From NCBI GenBank assembly GCA_047495785.1, contig JBLDXI010000007.1, forward strand, positions 2,542,001 to 2,606,000: a DNA stretch of 64,000 nt. Reading direction: 5' to 3'. How positions within the stretch are numbered: the stretch's first letter is position 1; each line of letters begins with the position of its first letter. The position numbers were made by a program, and so were the translations under genes. The notes under the pieces were generated by a model. The model worked only from the letters and a program-made list of their open reading frames with translations. It ran no database searches and was not told the origin of the DNA. Positions 45,001-56,095 of this stretch are shown here, one piece after another. Origin of the DNA: Lepidodermella squamata. Its lineage: Eukaryota > Gastrotricha.

Positions 45001-45822
45001 TCGGAATAAACTTCGCATGACCCGCAGGGTGAATCCACCACATTCGCCGTTTGGGTGTTTCGTGCAAACCCCCGACCCAGGTACGTCCATGTCTTCATAG
45101 TGAAACCGGCCAGTCATTCCACTCGTAGTCTTCACCTCAACAGTGATGTTGTAAATGATGTTCTCTAGAGTTTCGATCTCTTTTAGCATAGCCTTTTCAA
45201 ACAAGTTGTAAGGACGTTTTAGCGGGTCGGAGTTGTTAATTTTTGCGACGATCAACATCGCACTGACTCGGCAGTTTTGGTTGACGCCATCCGGCCCAGA
45301 TAAGCCTTGCCTCTTCTTTCGAACTTTGAAAGTCGGGACGAGGTCGTTCAACGGGGTTTTACCTTGTGGAATGACTGCCCCGGAGACATCTTCCGGCGTT
45401 GTAGTTCTCGGCCCTCGAAGGGGCGGAGCATCCGTTGCGTCGACTCTCAACATGCTAGGGTAGTCACTCGGGTCGCTTTTCTCGCTGAAATCGAACATGA
45501 TAGATTGAGACCGCTCTTCGATAGATCTACTGTCTGTTTGCAAGAAGTCCTCAGTTTTCAGTTCGACAATGGTAATTCGGGATAGCCCAGCTGCGAACAT
45601 AGCACCCATTCCAAGGGTGACGCACATGACTTGAACCGGGAATTTTCCGATGAGGAGACCGTACCAGGACATGCAGTAGGCCAGCGTGTTTGGACATATC
45701 ATCCAGTCGAAGCGTGGGAAAATCGGGCGTAGTCTTGACCGCCTTCGCTGGTATTTTTGAGGTATCTCCGTGGGACTGGGTTCATCACTTGTTGCTGCAA
45801 TATTGCCATTTCGAGAGACCAT
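42005..45822 (-). CDS. Patched-related (RND/SSD) membrane protein 4
   Basis: Two exons: 45822-43273 (850 codons) and 43204-42005, separated by a 69-bp intron (GTAAGT...TTTTACAG); 1,249 aa. Architecture is as in gene 3: PIFPRFDWMICPNTLAYCMS and TM1, EDFLQTDSRS, basic KVRKKRQGLSG site, lumenal domain 1 with VCTKHPNGECGGF, SSD with KPWTGVIGVFSTLIACAAGF and AIGLDDMFILLEAW, SCCCCATV, TM7, GLKAERVYRARSN, lumenal domain 2, YYC|GITLGVTV at the intron, and CSDLIAHPIYIF in TM10. The tail of about 230 residues has a proline run (PPPLPPRPAAPTP) and ends MLPARQRFNV. TTTATT at 41977-41982 is the probable poly(A) signal, 23 bp past the stop. Only 188 bp separate it from gene 3, so the array is tight, though an operon cannot be claimed. 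Confidence 0.88.
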
Positions 45823-47633
45823 TTCGTAAAATTCTATTGACTAAAAATGCGAAATTTAACTAGGTCTAAAAAAACGTAAAAAATTGTGAATTGCTTTGCA
45901 TGGTTTGCTTAGCCTTGATGACCCGAGTTACCCATTACAGCCCTGGTCTGAATAAACATAATAGTTATCACGATATCCAGTTGTTTTTCACTAGTAACTG
46001 CACACTATCATAGACAGTCTCAGGCGGGAAGAAATTTCAAGTTTATTTGTAAAAATTAGGTACCATGACATGTGTCGTGATGAATATATCCATGTTGCTT
46101 CGTGCAATATTTTTACAGCATATTTCTTTTATTATTATTATTTTAAGCCTTCAACTTTTTTTTGCGCCAGCTTACAAATCCCGTCACTACGTGGGATTTA
46201 TGCGCAGCCAGTGACAATCGTCGTCGGTCGCACAGGTTGAATGAATGTAAAAACAACAGACGCGCGCTTATAGTAATACGTCTGTGCTTTTTTTGTTACA
46301 CGCGTATTGTAACAAAAGCGCGTGAATCATGTTGCTTTCTCATCATCGTGAGCCAATTACATGTGTACATTTTCATTTATTAGTTGTGTTCTCGAGTTAA
46401 GGCGCCGGAGCAGTGTGAAAATTTGCACGTTACAACACTGCGTGGGTTGTTTGCCTAGCCACGCCACAAATTCATCACACCGAATTTTGCAGATTGAGGT
46501 TTCACTTTTTGAGCTCAAGATAAGACAGATTTGAACCTAAAAACCTGTGGCATTGATTTAATTTATGACCCTTGGGTAGTCTGCACTGACGACGATTCCA
46601 AGGCACCACCACAGTTTGATAGACATGAAAAAGGTGTAAGTAGCCAATCAATAAATGAGCAGCATACAAGCCTGTGTGACGAGGCATCCCCCAGTAATTC
46701 GAAGTTCCAAGCACGCACAGGTGTGCGAGTATCAGAGGGGATGGGAAGATAATCTCTGTAGCTCGGTCAGAGCAGAAAGGAGAATGAAAATTCTGCACGC
46801 TGCTTCTTGAAGATCAGAGGTTTTTGAGCATGATTTAGAGGAGAATTTGCGGAATTTTCACGATCGCATTTTCCGTCATAATTGCATGTACGAATTTAAT
46901 TAAAATAATATAATTTAAAATTGGAAAGCGGTCGATCCGAGTTGGTGCCGTGTTGGTAAACCGCCAACCCGCTGGACCGATAGCTTGAAAAGAAGCCTTC
47001 TTAAAATTGGTTTGTTCGAAATTCATGTGAAATATATTAAAATCCCAAACGAGCCAGTTAGACGCGGGAGACCTCGTAAGCCGACCCTGTTAATGCTACG
47101 CACTGAAATTCACAAAATTGCGGATCTAGAATTACCGGAAATAACTGCCAGAGATCAGGATGAATGGCAACTAGAGTGTAATAGCATCGAAAATTATGAA
47201 TTTTTGGGCAAAAGCAGGATGTTCGCGACCGATCTGTCGGCCCCTGAAGCCGATCGCTTGTCGTCAGCCGTCCCCTTTACCCTCACGGGTAAGGCTTTTT
47301 CTATCCTTTAACATTACATAGCCATGCCTTAAGGAGGACGCAAAATAAACAAATTCATTTTGATCATTTTGGTCAATATAATTAAAAAAATCCAGGCAGC
47401 TCCAAGATCCATGATCGTACCCCGATCGAATGTCGAATGTCGAAGTGACAGGCCTATGCCGCCGGGGTCCAAAATTCTTTGGTAGTTTCAAAGCGTCTGG
47501 GCGCGGCGTGTAAACCACGTGGATAGGTGGCAGACAGATCAATAATGTGTCAACCGACGATGTTGGGTTTCAGCATAACGATAGCTCGCATTATTTAAAT
47601 TTTCGCAAATAAATCTGGGGGATCGTAGAAACA
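45823..47633. other. Intergenic region with an isolated AT-hook-like reading frame
   Basis: No convincing gene. It holds motif copy 2 (46633-46652). A plus-strand frame at 46985-47311 encodes RRGRPRKPT, an AT-hook-like core, without a start context, introns or any homologue in the window; it may be the remnant of a mobile element. The distance from the motif to the gene at 47634 (about 980 bp) exceeds that in the other copies by roughly 700 bp. An old insertion between about 46850 and 47560 would explain both observations. Confidence 0.35.
46633..46652 (+). promoter_or_regulatory. Shared upstream motif, copy 2
   Basis: GGTGTAAGTAGCCAATCAAT, about 980 bp upstream of the PAN/lectin/kringle gene at 47634. 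Here the last six bases are ATCAAT in place of ATCGAT. Confidence 0.5.
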
Positions 47634-50600
47634 ATGATAATTTCGTTGTTTGTCGTAACTCTAACTATCAGCAAATTTGCACTGAGTTCAGATGATACGT
47701 GGAAAACTGCAGATTTTCTGGTCAATGTTTTGCCCGTGAGTATATCGCCTTTTGTCGAAGCAAAAACCAATACAAGAGGCGACTGCATCATGATGTGTTA
47801 CAAAAACGACGCGCTCCAAGAATGCAATTCGTTCGCCTACAGCGAAGTTAAAAAATCCTGCAAATTGTACGCGCATCCCAGCACGAAGGTTATGCCCGTA
47901 CCAGGTAATGGCAGCTGGAAATCAGACACTGATAATGGGCATCAAGTATTTTACAAGGTATTTAAATTCGATTTCAATGTTTGCCTCAATTTAAGACCTT
48001 TTCCAGGGCAAATTTTGCCCAGCTGGCTGGTTTGCTGATTTGGACTCATCGCAGTGTTATTATGTCGATTCAACTCCCGTTAACCGTGATGGGGCTTGGT
48101 CTGTTTGTGAGAAACGTCACATGTCCCGTCTGGCTACCTTTGAAACGCCTGAGCAACGCGATAATCTGTACAAAATTCTTGACAGCAATTTTGCCGCCTC
48201 CAGTCCGCAATTCTTCTGGACAGGCTACAATCGTTTCACGAGGTACCACTGGTCTCGCCCGGTCGAAGAAATTCCTGGTTACGTCAAGGGCTATGGTTTC
48301 AACTCAGAAGCGGCTTTCATAAATAAAGCAGGCTTCTATCCTTATCAAAACGCCAAGGAACCCCAAATCTGCGCGAGGATTTGCTCTGGCAGCCTTAAGG
48401 ATAGATGCACTGGTTTCGTCTGGGGAGTCACAACTGGCCGATGTTGGTTCCAGCGGGCAACGCCCCGTTTCAATTTTGACACCAGAGGGATGATGACGAA
48501 TTGGACCTATTACAGAATAGGTGATACAAGCAACAGCTTTGATTGTATTGTTTTATTAATTATCGAATTTTGCTCAGCTGGCAGGCCAAAAATAACTATT
48601 TTTCCCCAAACTGCCTTCGCCGGCGGCGATATATTGGGGCTGTGGCCAGCGAATTCTTTCAGCATATGTAGGCAGTTTTGTCTCAAGTAAGGCCGCCTGT
48701 AAACAATCTAAACATCTCTGTGCCATTTTATTACCGAAACAGGTTTCCCAATTGCGTGGCGGCTGAGTTTGGTGAAGCAGAGCAAGTCTGTTATGCCAAG
48801 TTTCTCTCTGAAGTAAATGGCCCCACACCTGCCCGTGAAGTCTTGTTGATTAATGGTATGTGATTCAAAATAAGTAGTTGAGCCGAATAATTTTAGCGAA
48901 TTTAATTATTTCCCTAAGGTATTATTCCGAACAGCCCATGTTTCGACACTGTTCGCTACCGTGATGTATGCTTGCGCGGTCCTCTCACCCCATACGGAAA
49001 TTATATTGCAGCTCATGGCGTATGCCGTGATATCGGCGGCCGCTTACCAATGTGAAGTTCTACCCATTCTATGAACGTGTGCTTTCAATTGCGTATTTAC
49101 AGTCCCGAGGATGGTTACCGGAAGGGCGGAGCTTGGCACGCCATATTATTCAATGGCGGTGGTGTGACAGGTTGGTTTGACGCAATTTACAACGGAACGG
49201 CTTACGTAGCAAATGATGGTATTCCGATGAACGACACCGAATTTAAACAACCTCTTTTAAAAAAGTAATTAATTTTAAAATCTCAGCTATGCTGTTCAAT
49301 TTTCTGGCTTAGTAATCCGACTAATGTAACTGGCAACGTATGGACGTTCAAAGGTGACATTCATTGGTCCGATCAATACGGGGCCATGATCGTCTATACC
49401 GAGGCAGCGAAGACTGATAACCTAACCAATTTTTGCGAACATCGTGAGAAAATGATCGAATAATGAAAGAAAAATCATTCCCTATAATTTATACTCCAAA
49501 GCTACGTCGAATAACTGGCCGCTTAACTGCCGCTTCACTCCAGCTGGCAGGGAATACATGGGCTTCGCATCGGTGACGATCAATGGCAATACTTGCAAAA
49601 GCTGGGCAACAACTCCTTTCACTTCTAGCAACAGCCTCTTCGTAGACTACACGACTTCGCACAACTATTGTCGCAATCCTGATTCTTCGGTATTACCCGA
49701 GCCGTGGTGCTACGACGCGGTTACAAACGTCCCAACTTTATGCATGCCGCTTCCCATGTGCCGTAAGTTTCTATGAAAGTCATTATTGAATCCGAATTTT
49801 CTAGAATCTAATAGTCCTTATACGCGTTTGAAGGTTCCATTCCGCTTCCCCTAAAAGATAATAACTTAATTTAATAATGTATTCTCGCCACCAATTCAAT
49901 ACTGAATCGAATATTATAGAAGCCTCCGAAGTCAAGCATCGTTGTTCGCTTATCGGTGGACATACATCTTACTCTTTACTCATTACTATTTTCCTCCGCA
50001 ATTTCAACAGCTGAATCGGACTGGGACCCTTTGACTTCGAAACTAATGGAGGATTTGTTCATGAGGTACGCTGTCATGGCTCCGAACCCGGCAGTACAGG
50101 GTGACTACAACTGGCAGCCGTATAGTGAATGGTGGAATGCTCTGCCCGTTTGCAAGCTTCCAATGAATGAATGGTGCGAACTTTCGTTCCGATCAAGCTG
50201 TTACAAGCACTTTCCTCTGTATCAAACGTATGCCGAAGCTAAAGCCTCCTGCCAGGCGAATAACTGGCAGCTGATAGAGATAAATTCTCTCGCTGAGCAG
50301 TACTTCATTAATTCACACATCAATTCCATCGCAAGTAAGTTTTCACTACCAAACATCTGAACTTACCCAATGCCACATTATGAAAAATGTCGAGAAAATT
50401 CTCCATCGAGACAGAAGGAGAACTTTGAAAGCCTGATTCAAGATATTTATTTTTCTCAATCATATAGGGAAACGCCAGAGAGGATTTAATGAATACACAT
50501 GGATTGCGTTGTCGAATGCTAACGGTACCTGGGCTTGGGAATCAGGGACGCCTGTCACCTACACTAGTTGGCAAGGGGATGCTAACATCAATGCAAATAA

Positions 50601-50700
50601 CGCGCGGGCTTCGTTCAACTCATTGACGGGTGCTTGGTGGGTTTTGTCGCCGACGTCAAAAAGATGGTTCTTCTGTGAGCTCGATATGAACAAGTCCTGA
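47634..50700 (+). CDS. Secreted PAN-lectin-PAN-kringle-lectin protein (copy B)
   Basis: Ten exons: 47634-47957, 48007-48520, 48578-48686, 48743-48855, 48919-49051, 49103-49264, 49313-49443, 49502-49762, 50011-50334, 50468-50700; 767 aa in frame. Signal peptide MIISLFVVTLTISKFALS. Exon 1 is a PAN/apple-like domain (CIMMCYKND..ECNSFAYSE..SCKLY). Exon 2 is a C-type-lectin-like domain (CPAGWF, CYYVD, AWSVCEKR..SRLATFE, FFWTGYNRF) followed by a second PAN-like unit (CARICSGSLKDRCTGFVW, CWFQ). Exons 3-4 form another PAN-like unit with CVAAEF. Exons 5-7 form a cysteine-containing globular module (PCFDTVRYRDVC, GVCRDIGGRLP). Exon 8 is a kringle (TCKSWATTPF, HNYCRNPD, PEPWCYD). Exons 9-10 are a second C-type lectin domain (CYKHFPLYQTYAEAKASC, ENSLAEQYF-like helix, WAWESGTPVTYTSW, FFCELDM). 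The Ca-binding EPN/QPD and WND residues of classical lectins are not evident. Predicted extracellular adhesion or recognition protein. Confidence 0.82.
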
Positions 50701-51364
50701 AAGACTTTGAAAATGCAAGCCGTGGCAAAATTCGTCCATTTATAACTCGTCTCTCAATATTCCTCAACATAAGTTATTATCAATTCGTGATTTTATTCAA
50801 CTTGTTGAGGTACATACAATCTTTTTGCTGTCATCTTTTGTTAGTGGAGGATGAAGGAGCTGACAAGAGCGTTATTCTAACAACAAAACCAACGTACATT
50901 CTAACAAGAGCGTTATCCATAGATTGCAACGCTTGCGGATTCAAGCTTGTTCCTATTATTTCAATCAATGTAACACATATTGCTGTAAATAAAATTAGAA
51001 GGATCCATGACCAATAATTACGTCCCCAACATAGAGTTGAATAAAAAAATATCTGAATTTCAAAATATAATTGGGCTTCCAGGTCGAAGCCGGGTGGCAA
51101 AAAATGGAACTCTGATTTGGCTTCGAACAAATATTCATTTTACTGGCCTTATTAGCTACAGGTGTGCTTATCTGTCGTTCCTCACGGCATTTTCGCTTTC
51201 AATACTCGAAATAGAGTTGCTTTTATCATATCATCATCTCAATCCTCGTTTTATAACCTCAAAAACGATATCACTATGGGAAAGCATTTTATAGGCGGAA
51301 TGTGCACAGTTGATTCTAACAATTTATTATCGTATGTTCCCAAACGTGGAAGATGGAGGCGATA

Positions 51365-51379
51365 TAGTAGCCAATCGAT
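51365..51379 (+). promoter_or_regulatory. Shared upstream motif, copy 3
   Basis: TAGTAGCCAATCGAT core, preceded by GCGATA. About 460 bp upstream of the PAN/kringle gene at 51839. Confidence 0.5.
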
Positions 51380-51529
51380 ATATTTGCAGTGCGTTAACTT
51401 GTCACTCCAACTGGAGATTTCCAGTCTTCGCTGATCAGAGCAGCCGATCTATACGATACGATTTGACGTCGAGCATCGATTGTGAAATGAGAAAGAGAAT
51501 GAACCCGAATAAACGGTAGCTCGATGTGA

Positions 51530-51544
51530 TAGTAGCCAATCAAT
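51530..51544 (+). promoter_or_regulatory. Shared upstream motif, copy 4
   Basis: TAGTAGCCAATCAAT core, preceded by GATGTGA. About 295 bp upstream of 51839. With copy 3 it makes this the only gene in the cluster that has two motif copies. Confidence 0.5.
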
Positions 51545-51838
51545 ACATCATTGCTGTAGCTTGTGTGCCTCGGTCACGAATACAGGGTGATCTGAAATCT
51601 GAATGGAAGTTTGTTGCTATAACGATGCGGTTTGAGTGGGGATGACACCTGAGACAATCATGCCTCATACTTAACGTTATCGGCAAATTCCTAACCGGGT
51701 GAGCACTATGCAACAACGCCTTTCTAAACACGGAATTGCAATAGAAAATTGCATGCAGGATGAAATCTGCGAACCATAGGTGAGAGTAATCGATAGTTCT
51801 AGTTTTAACAAAATGCTTTCATTGTTGCTAGTATAGAT

Positions 51839-54689
51839 ATGTCTTTTATAGGCAAAAGGATGAATCTACTCTGTATAAACTTGACTATCCTTATTTCATT
51901 CCCAACTATCACTTTAGTGAGATCGGATGATGCGTGGAGTACAGCCGATTACTTGGTCAATGTTTTGCCCATGGGGACAACACCATATGTTGAAACGAGC
52001 GCCACTTCAAAGGGAGAGTGCATTCTGAGCTGTTACCAAAACGACGCGAAACAAGAATGCGATTCGTTCGCCTACAGCCAAGCCAAGAAATCCTGCAAAT
52101 TGTACGCCCATCCCATCACGCAGGTAATGCCAGTTCCAGGTAATGGCAGCTGGATATCAGACACTGATAATGGCCACCAAATATTTTACAAGGTAAGTAC
52201 ATTCGATTTCGCTCTTTCCTGCAGTTCAGGGCATTTTCCAGGGCAAATTTTGTCCACCTGGATGGTTTGCCGACTACGCAACTTCTCAATGTTATTTTGT
52301 TGATTTGACGCCTGTTAATCGGGGTGGTGCCTGGTCCATTTGCGAGAAACGTTTCATGTCACGACTGGCTACCTTTGAAACGCGAGAGCAAAGAAACTAT
52401 CTATACAAAATTCTTGACAATAATTTCGCTGCAGTCAGTCAGCAAATCTTTTGGACCGGATACAACCGCTTCACGAGATACCACTGGTCTCGCCCGGTCG
52501 AAGAAATCCCTGGATACATCAAGGGCTATGGTTTCAACTCCGAGACGAACTATCCCGGCGTGTTCATAAACAAAGCAGGCTTCTATCCTTACCTAAATGC
52601 TAAAGAACCCCAAGCCTGCGCAAAGATCTGTTCAGGAAGTCTCAAAGACAGATGCACTGGTTTCGTTTGGGGAGTCTCAACTAACAGATGTTGGTTCCAG
52701 AGAGCAATGCCTCGTTTTAATTTTGATAACAGAGGGATGATGACAAATTGGACGTACTATCGTATAGGTGATGCGAATTTACGAATCCTAAAAGACAAGT
52801 TTTCTAACAAAGATGTTTTGTATGCAGTCGGGAGGCCAAAAATGACCATATATCCACAATTCGTGTTTCCTGGCAACGATCTAGCATCATCAGCAGTGCC
52901 TGTTACATCGGTTTACCAATGCCAGCAGCTATGTCTGAAGTAAGATCAGCTTGAAGATTAGCATTCTCGATATTTCTGTGATGTAGCTTTCCCAATTGCG
53001 TTGCGGCCGAGTTGATTAACGGCGGTACATCTTGCTACCCCAAGTTTGCAGCTGGCGTATTTGGCAATTCACAACCTGTCCGTGAATCATTAGTATTGAA
53101 CGGTAAGAATAAGACCTATTTCTATTATCTAGTACTTACTCAATGACTTAACATTTCTTAGATGTGATTCCGAACAGCCCGTGCTTCGACACTGTTCGAT
53201 ATCGAGATGTTTGCTTACGGAACACTATTACTCAAAACGGCGATTTTGACGCCGCTCAAAGGGTCTGTCGCGATATTGGAGGTCGCGTGCCTATGTAATC
53301 GAAGGTTTCGAAAAATGAAGTTTAAAATTAGTCGATCTTTCTTAGCCCGGAGGATGGAATTCAAAAGTCTATTGCATGGGGTTCCTACGCCTCCTACGCT
53401 ATCGGTAGGGGTTGGCATAATGGTATTTACAACGGTTCTGCTTATGTTACCACTGACGGCATACCTGTTAACGATACATCTATCGCATTCTCGAAGTAAT
53501 TTTATGAACAAAAAATCTTGGATAAATATTTTCTTTCAGAAATGCCACCAACGTGACAGGGAACGTTATGACATTCATGGGAGCTCTTTCATACACTTCG
53601 CAATTCGGAGGATATGCTTTGATGTATGACGAAGTCGCCAGGGCAAATAACACCATCCCTGTACATTGCGAACATCGTAAGACTTTCTTCTCTTTAAGAA
53701 ACTGTGGGGATTTCTGTGTGATTTTGCAGCTACTGCTAACAACTGGCCGATAGATTGCCGCTTCACTCCGGCAGGTCGAGAGTATATGGGCTTCTCCTCG
53801 GTAACAATCAACGGCAATTTGTGCAAATCTTGGTCAACTACGCCATTCGCTTCTAGCAACACCCTCTTCGTGGACTACACGACTTCGCACAACTATTGCC
53901 GGAACCCTGATTCTTCGGTATTTCCCGAGCCGTGGTGCTACGACTCGATTACAAATATTCCGGCGCAGTGCATGCCTATTCCAATGTGCCGTAAGAAAGG
54001 ATTGAATTCTACGAATTGTCGATTTTCGAAATTTTTCCAGCTGAATCTGACTGGGATCCGGTTAACGCAAAATTAATGGAAGATTTGTACATGGGCTACG
54101 CTGCGATGGTTCCAAACGCTGTCTCTACCGGCGACTACAACTGGCAACCTTACAGCAAGTGGTGGACAGCTCTGCCCGTCTGCAGACTGCCGATGAATGA
54201 GTGGTGTGAGATTTCATTTAAATCAAGCTGCTACAAGGCCTATCCATTTTCTTCTACTTACGACGAGGCGAAAGCGATTTGTCAAATGAACGGTTGGCAG
54301 CTGATAGAAATAAACTCCCTCGCGGAGCAAAACTTCATACAAACAATTTTCGGCTCGATCATAAGTGAGTTCTACCGATAAGATAATGTTATCTTCAGTG
54401 TAACCCAACAAATAAGGAGAAACGGTCTGAGAATACTACAACCTTGTGTTTTGTTTCAGGACTGCGCCAGCAAAGTCTGGGTGACAACAACTGGATCGGA
54501 CTGACAAATTTGGGCGGCAACTGGGCGTGGGAATCTGGCAAGCCTATAACTTATTTGAAGTGGGACGCAACAGCTGCCATTACTGCCGGTAACAGGCGCG
54601 GAGCCTTCCACTCAGGTTCTATGACTTGGTTTGCATATGATGGAACATCCAGAAGAAGGTTCCTTTGTGAACTAGACATGAACAAGTGA
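51839..54689 (+). CDS. Secreted PAN-lectin-PAN-kringle-lectin protein (copy C)
   Basis: Ten exons: 51839-52192, 52242-52767, 52828-52939, 52987-53102, 53162-53294, 53346-53495, 53540-53676, 53730-53990, 54041-54364, 54460-54689; in frame, 780 aa. Met8 (MNLLCINLTILISF) is an equally good start for the signal peptide. Domain order is identical to copy B: PAN-like (CILSCYQND..ECDSFAYSQ), lectin-like (CPPGWF..CYFVD..SRLATFE..IFWTGYNRF), PAN-like (CAKICSGSLKDRCTGFVW), PAN-like (CQQLCLK..NCVAAEL), unnamed module (PCFDTVRYRDVCLR..VCRDIGGRVP), kringle (LCKSWSTTPF..HNYCRNPD..PEPWCYD) and C-type lectin (SCYKAYPFSSTYDEAKAIC..WIGLTNLGGNWAWESG..FLCELDM). Here WIGL is kept. Every intron is short (48-95 bp) and in the same phase as in copies B and D. 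Confidence 0.82.
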
Positions 54690-54754
54690 AAGCCTTGCTC
54701 CATTTGTTAGAACAATTCTCTCCATGCATTCTATGTTCTCAAGATTAGCATTTC

Positions 54755-55055
54755 CATTGTGTTTGAGGTTGTAAGTTGAAAAAAATCCGCACGCTGATTG
54801 GTCAGTTGGCTCGTATCCATGACTCCGCCTTGCTACTTGATCGTGCGATCTATATAATTTGTGGCTTTTATTATTTTTATGAAGGCCGTATCGTAGCACG
54901 CGTTTCCAACAAATGCGTAAAACCATTCATAAAAAGATATTTTTTGCAAACATTTTATGGATCGCACGATCAAGTAGCAAGGCGGAGTCATGGATACGAG
55001 CCAACTGACCAATCAGCGTGCGGATTTTTTTCAACTTACAACCTCAAACACAATG
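54755..55055. repeat. Foldback element with 96-bp inverted arms
   Basis: The arms 54755-54850 and 54960-55055 are perfect inverted copies as far as I could read (CATTGTGTTTGAGGTTGTAA... to ...GATCGTGCGATC). They enclose a 109-bp AT-rich spacer. No target duplication was clear and there is no coding capacity. The intact match suggests a young element or one kept homogeneous. The short ORFs on each strand are mirror artefacts. Confidence 0.85.
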
Positions 55056-55798
55056 TCATATAAACTCATTACGGCATAGGACATGTATAATAGTTTATAA
55101 TCCACCCTCGCTTGTGTGATGATAGGCGCACAGTCTTTGAGTCTGTCAGCCAAAAAATGGAATAAAACTCTTATAATACTGAAAGTACTAATAATACTGA
55201 GGCACACAATCAGAGAAGTGTTCCGGCAACGCTTGAAATGCGAATAGCCTCATTTTAACCACTTTCCTTATATTATTGCCTTATTTTAATATCCCACTTC
55301 CACATTGACATTAGCACCAAACTTGCCGAATAAAATAAAATTCACATAACATCACATAACGTCAATAAAGCAATGGCTGAATTTATCTCGCCAAGTAGAC
55401 GAAATTGGTCCGGCTTTGCCATAATGTCGCTAGGTATTTTCCAGTTTCGCAATTTCGGCTCAACCATCTTTATAATGTTACTGTGATTCGAAATCGCACG
55501 AAAATGGCCCAAAACAAAATGATAAATGATACGCTCAACCTGTATGGATTTTTATCAACCTCTCAGTTACTTTAAATAGCGGAATTTCAAAAGAGTTTGA
55601 GAATTAAAAATCAGATAAAATAATTGAGCATTATATTTGGCGTTGCGTAATTCAAGGAAATCCAAGCCGATTTACACTGGCAAAGGCCCTCATTGATCTG
55701 TCAGTCAACAAAATGGCATCAACGGTACCCCTGCATTCAGACGAACAACAGAAACGAATTTTCTAACGGTTAACTTATTTGCTAGGAGTGGCAAACAG

Positions 55799-55818
55799 GG
55801 TGTTAGTAGCCAATCGAT
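55799..55818 (+). promoter_or_regulatory. Shared upstream motif, copy 5
   Basis: GGTGTTAGTAGCCAATCGAT, identical in all 20 bases to copy 1, located about 280 bp before the Cys-loop receptor start at 56096. Confidence 0.6.
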
Positions 55819-56095
55819 AGGAAATACCGAGGCTGGAGAAGGCATGTATAGTTTCACTGGAAACAAATCGAAGAACAAAAGACTCATAGGCATTTCTCCA
55901 CTCTTGTGCTACTTGTTCAAAATTCAAATCTCAAACATATTTCTATGCTGCTGCTAGATAAGACGGGTATGACTGGTTGTCCAGAAGACAGCTCCGAGTA
56001 TTAGGCTTATGCAATCCTACTTTGCATGCGCCATCTTCGCTTATTCTGATGTTTCCATTCGATAATTTGGTGCTTAGTAACATAATAGGTTCAGC

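Larger units (their letters stand above)
50701..51838. other. Intergenic region with two motif copies
   Basis: No gene is recognised. Motif copies 3 and 4 (51365-51379 and 51530-51544) lie 474 and 309 bp before the start of the next gene. Confidence 0.4.
54690..56095. other. Intergenic region
   Basis: No gene. It contains the perfect foldback element 54755-55055 and motif copy 5 (55799-55818) listed separately; AT-rich otherwise. Confidence 0.4.

Noticed and set aside
26997-45822. Operon-like trans-spliced unit for the four same-strand Patched-related genes
   Set aside because: Spacings vary from 188 bp to over 2 kb, and genes 2 to 4 each have their own poly(A)-like signal (gene 2 also a TATA-like box); no spliced-leader acceptor pattern could be demonstrated.
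46985-47311. 108-aa frame with RRGRPRKPT (AT-hook-like)
   Set aside because: Weak start context, no homologue or splice structure in the window; treated as possible mobile-element debris, not a gene.
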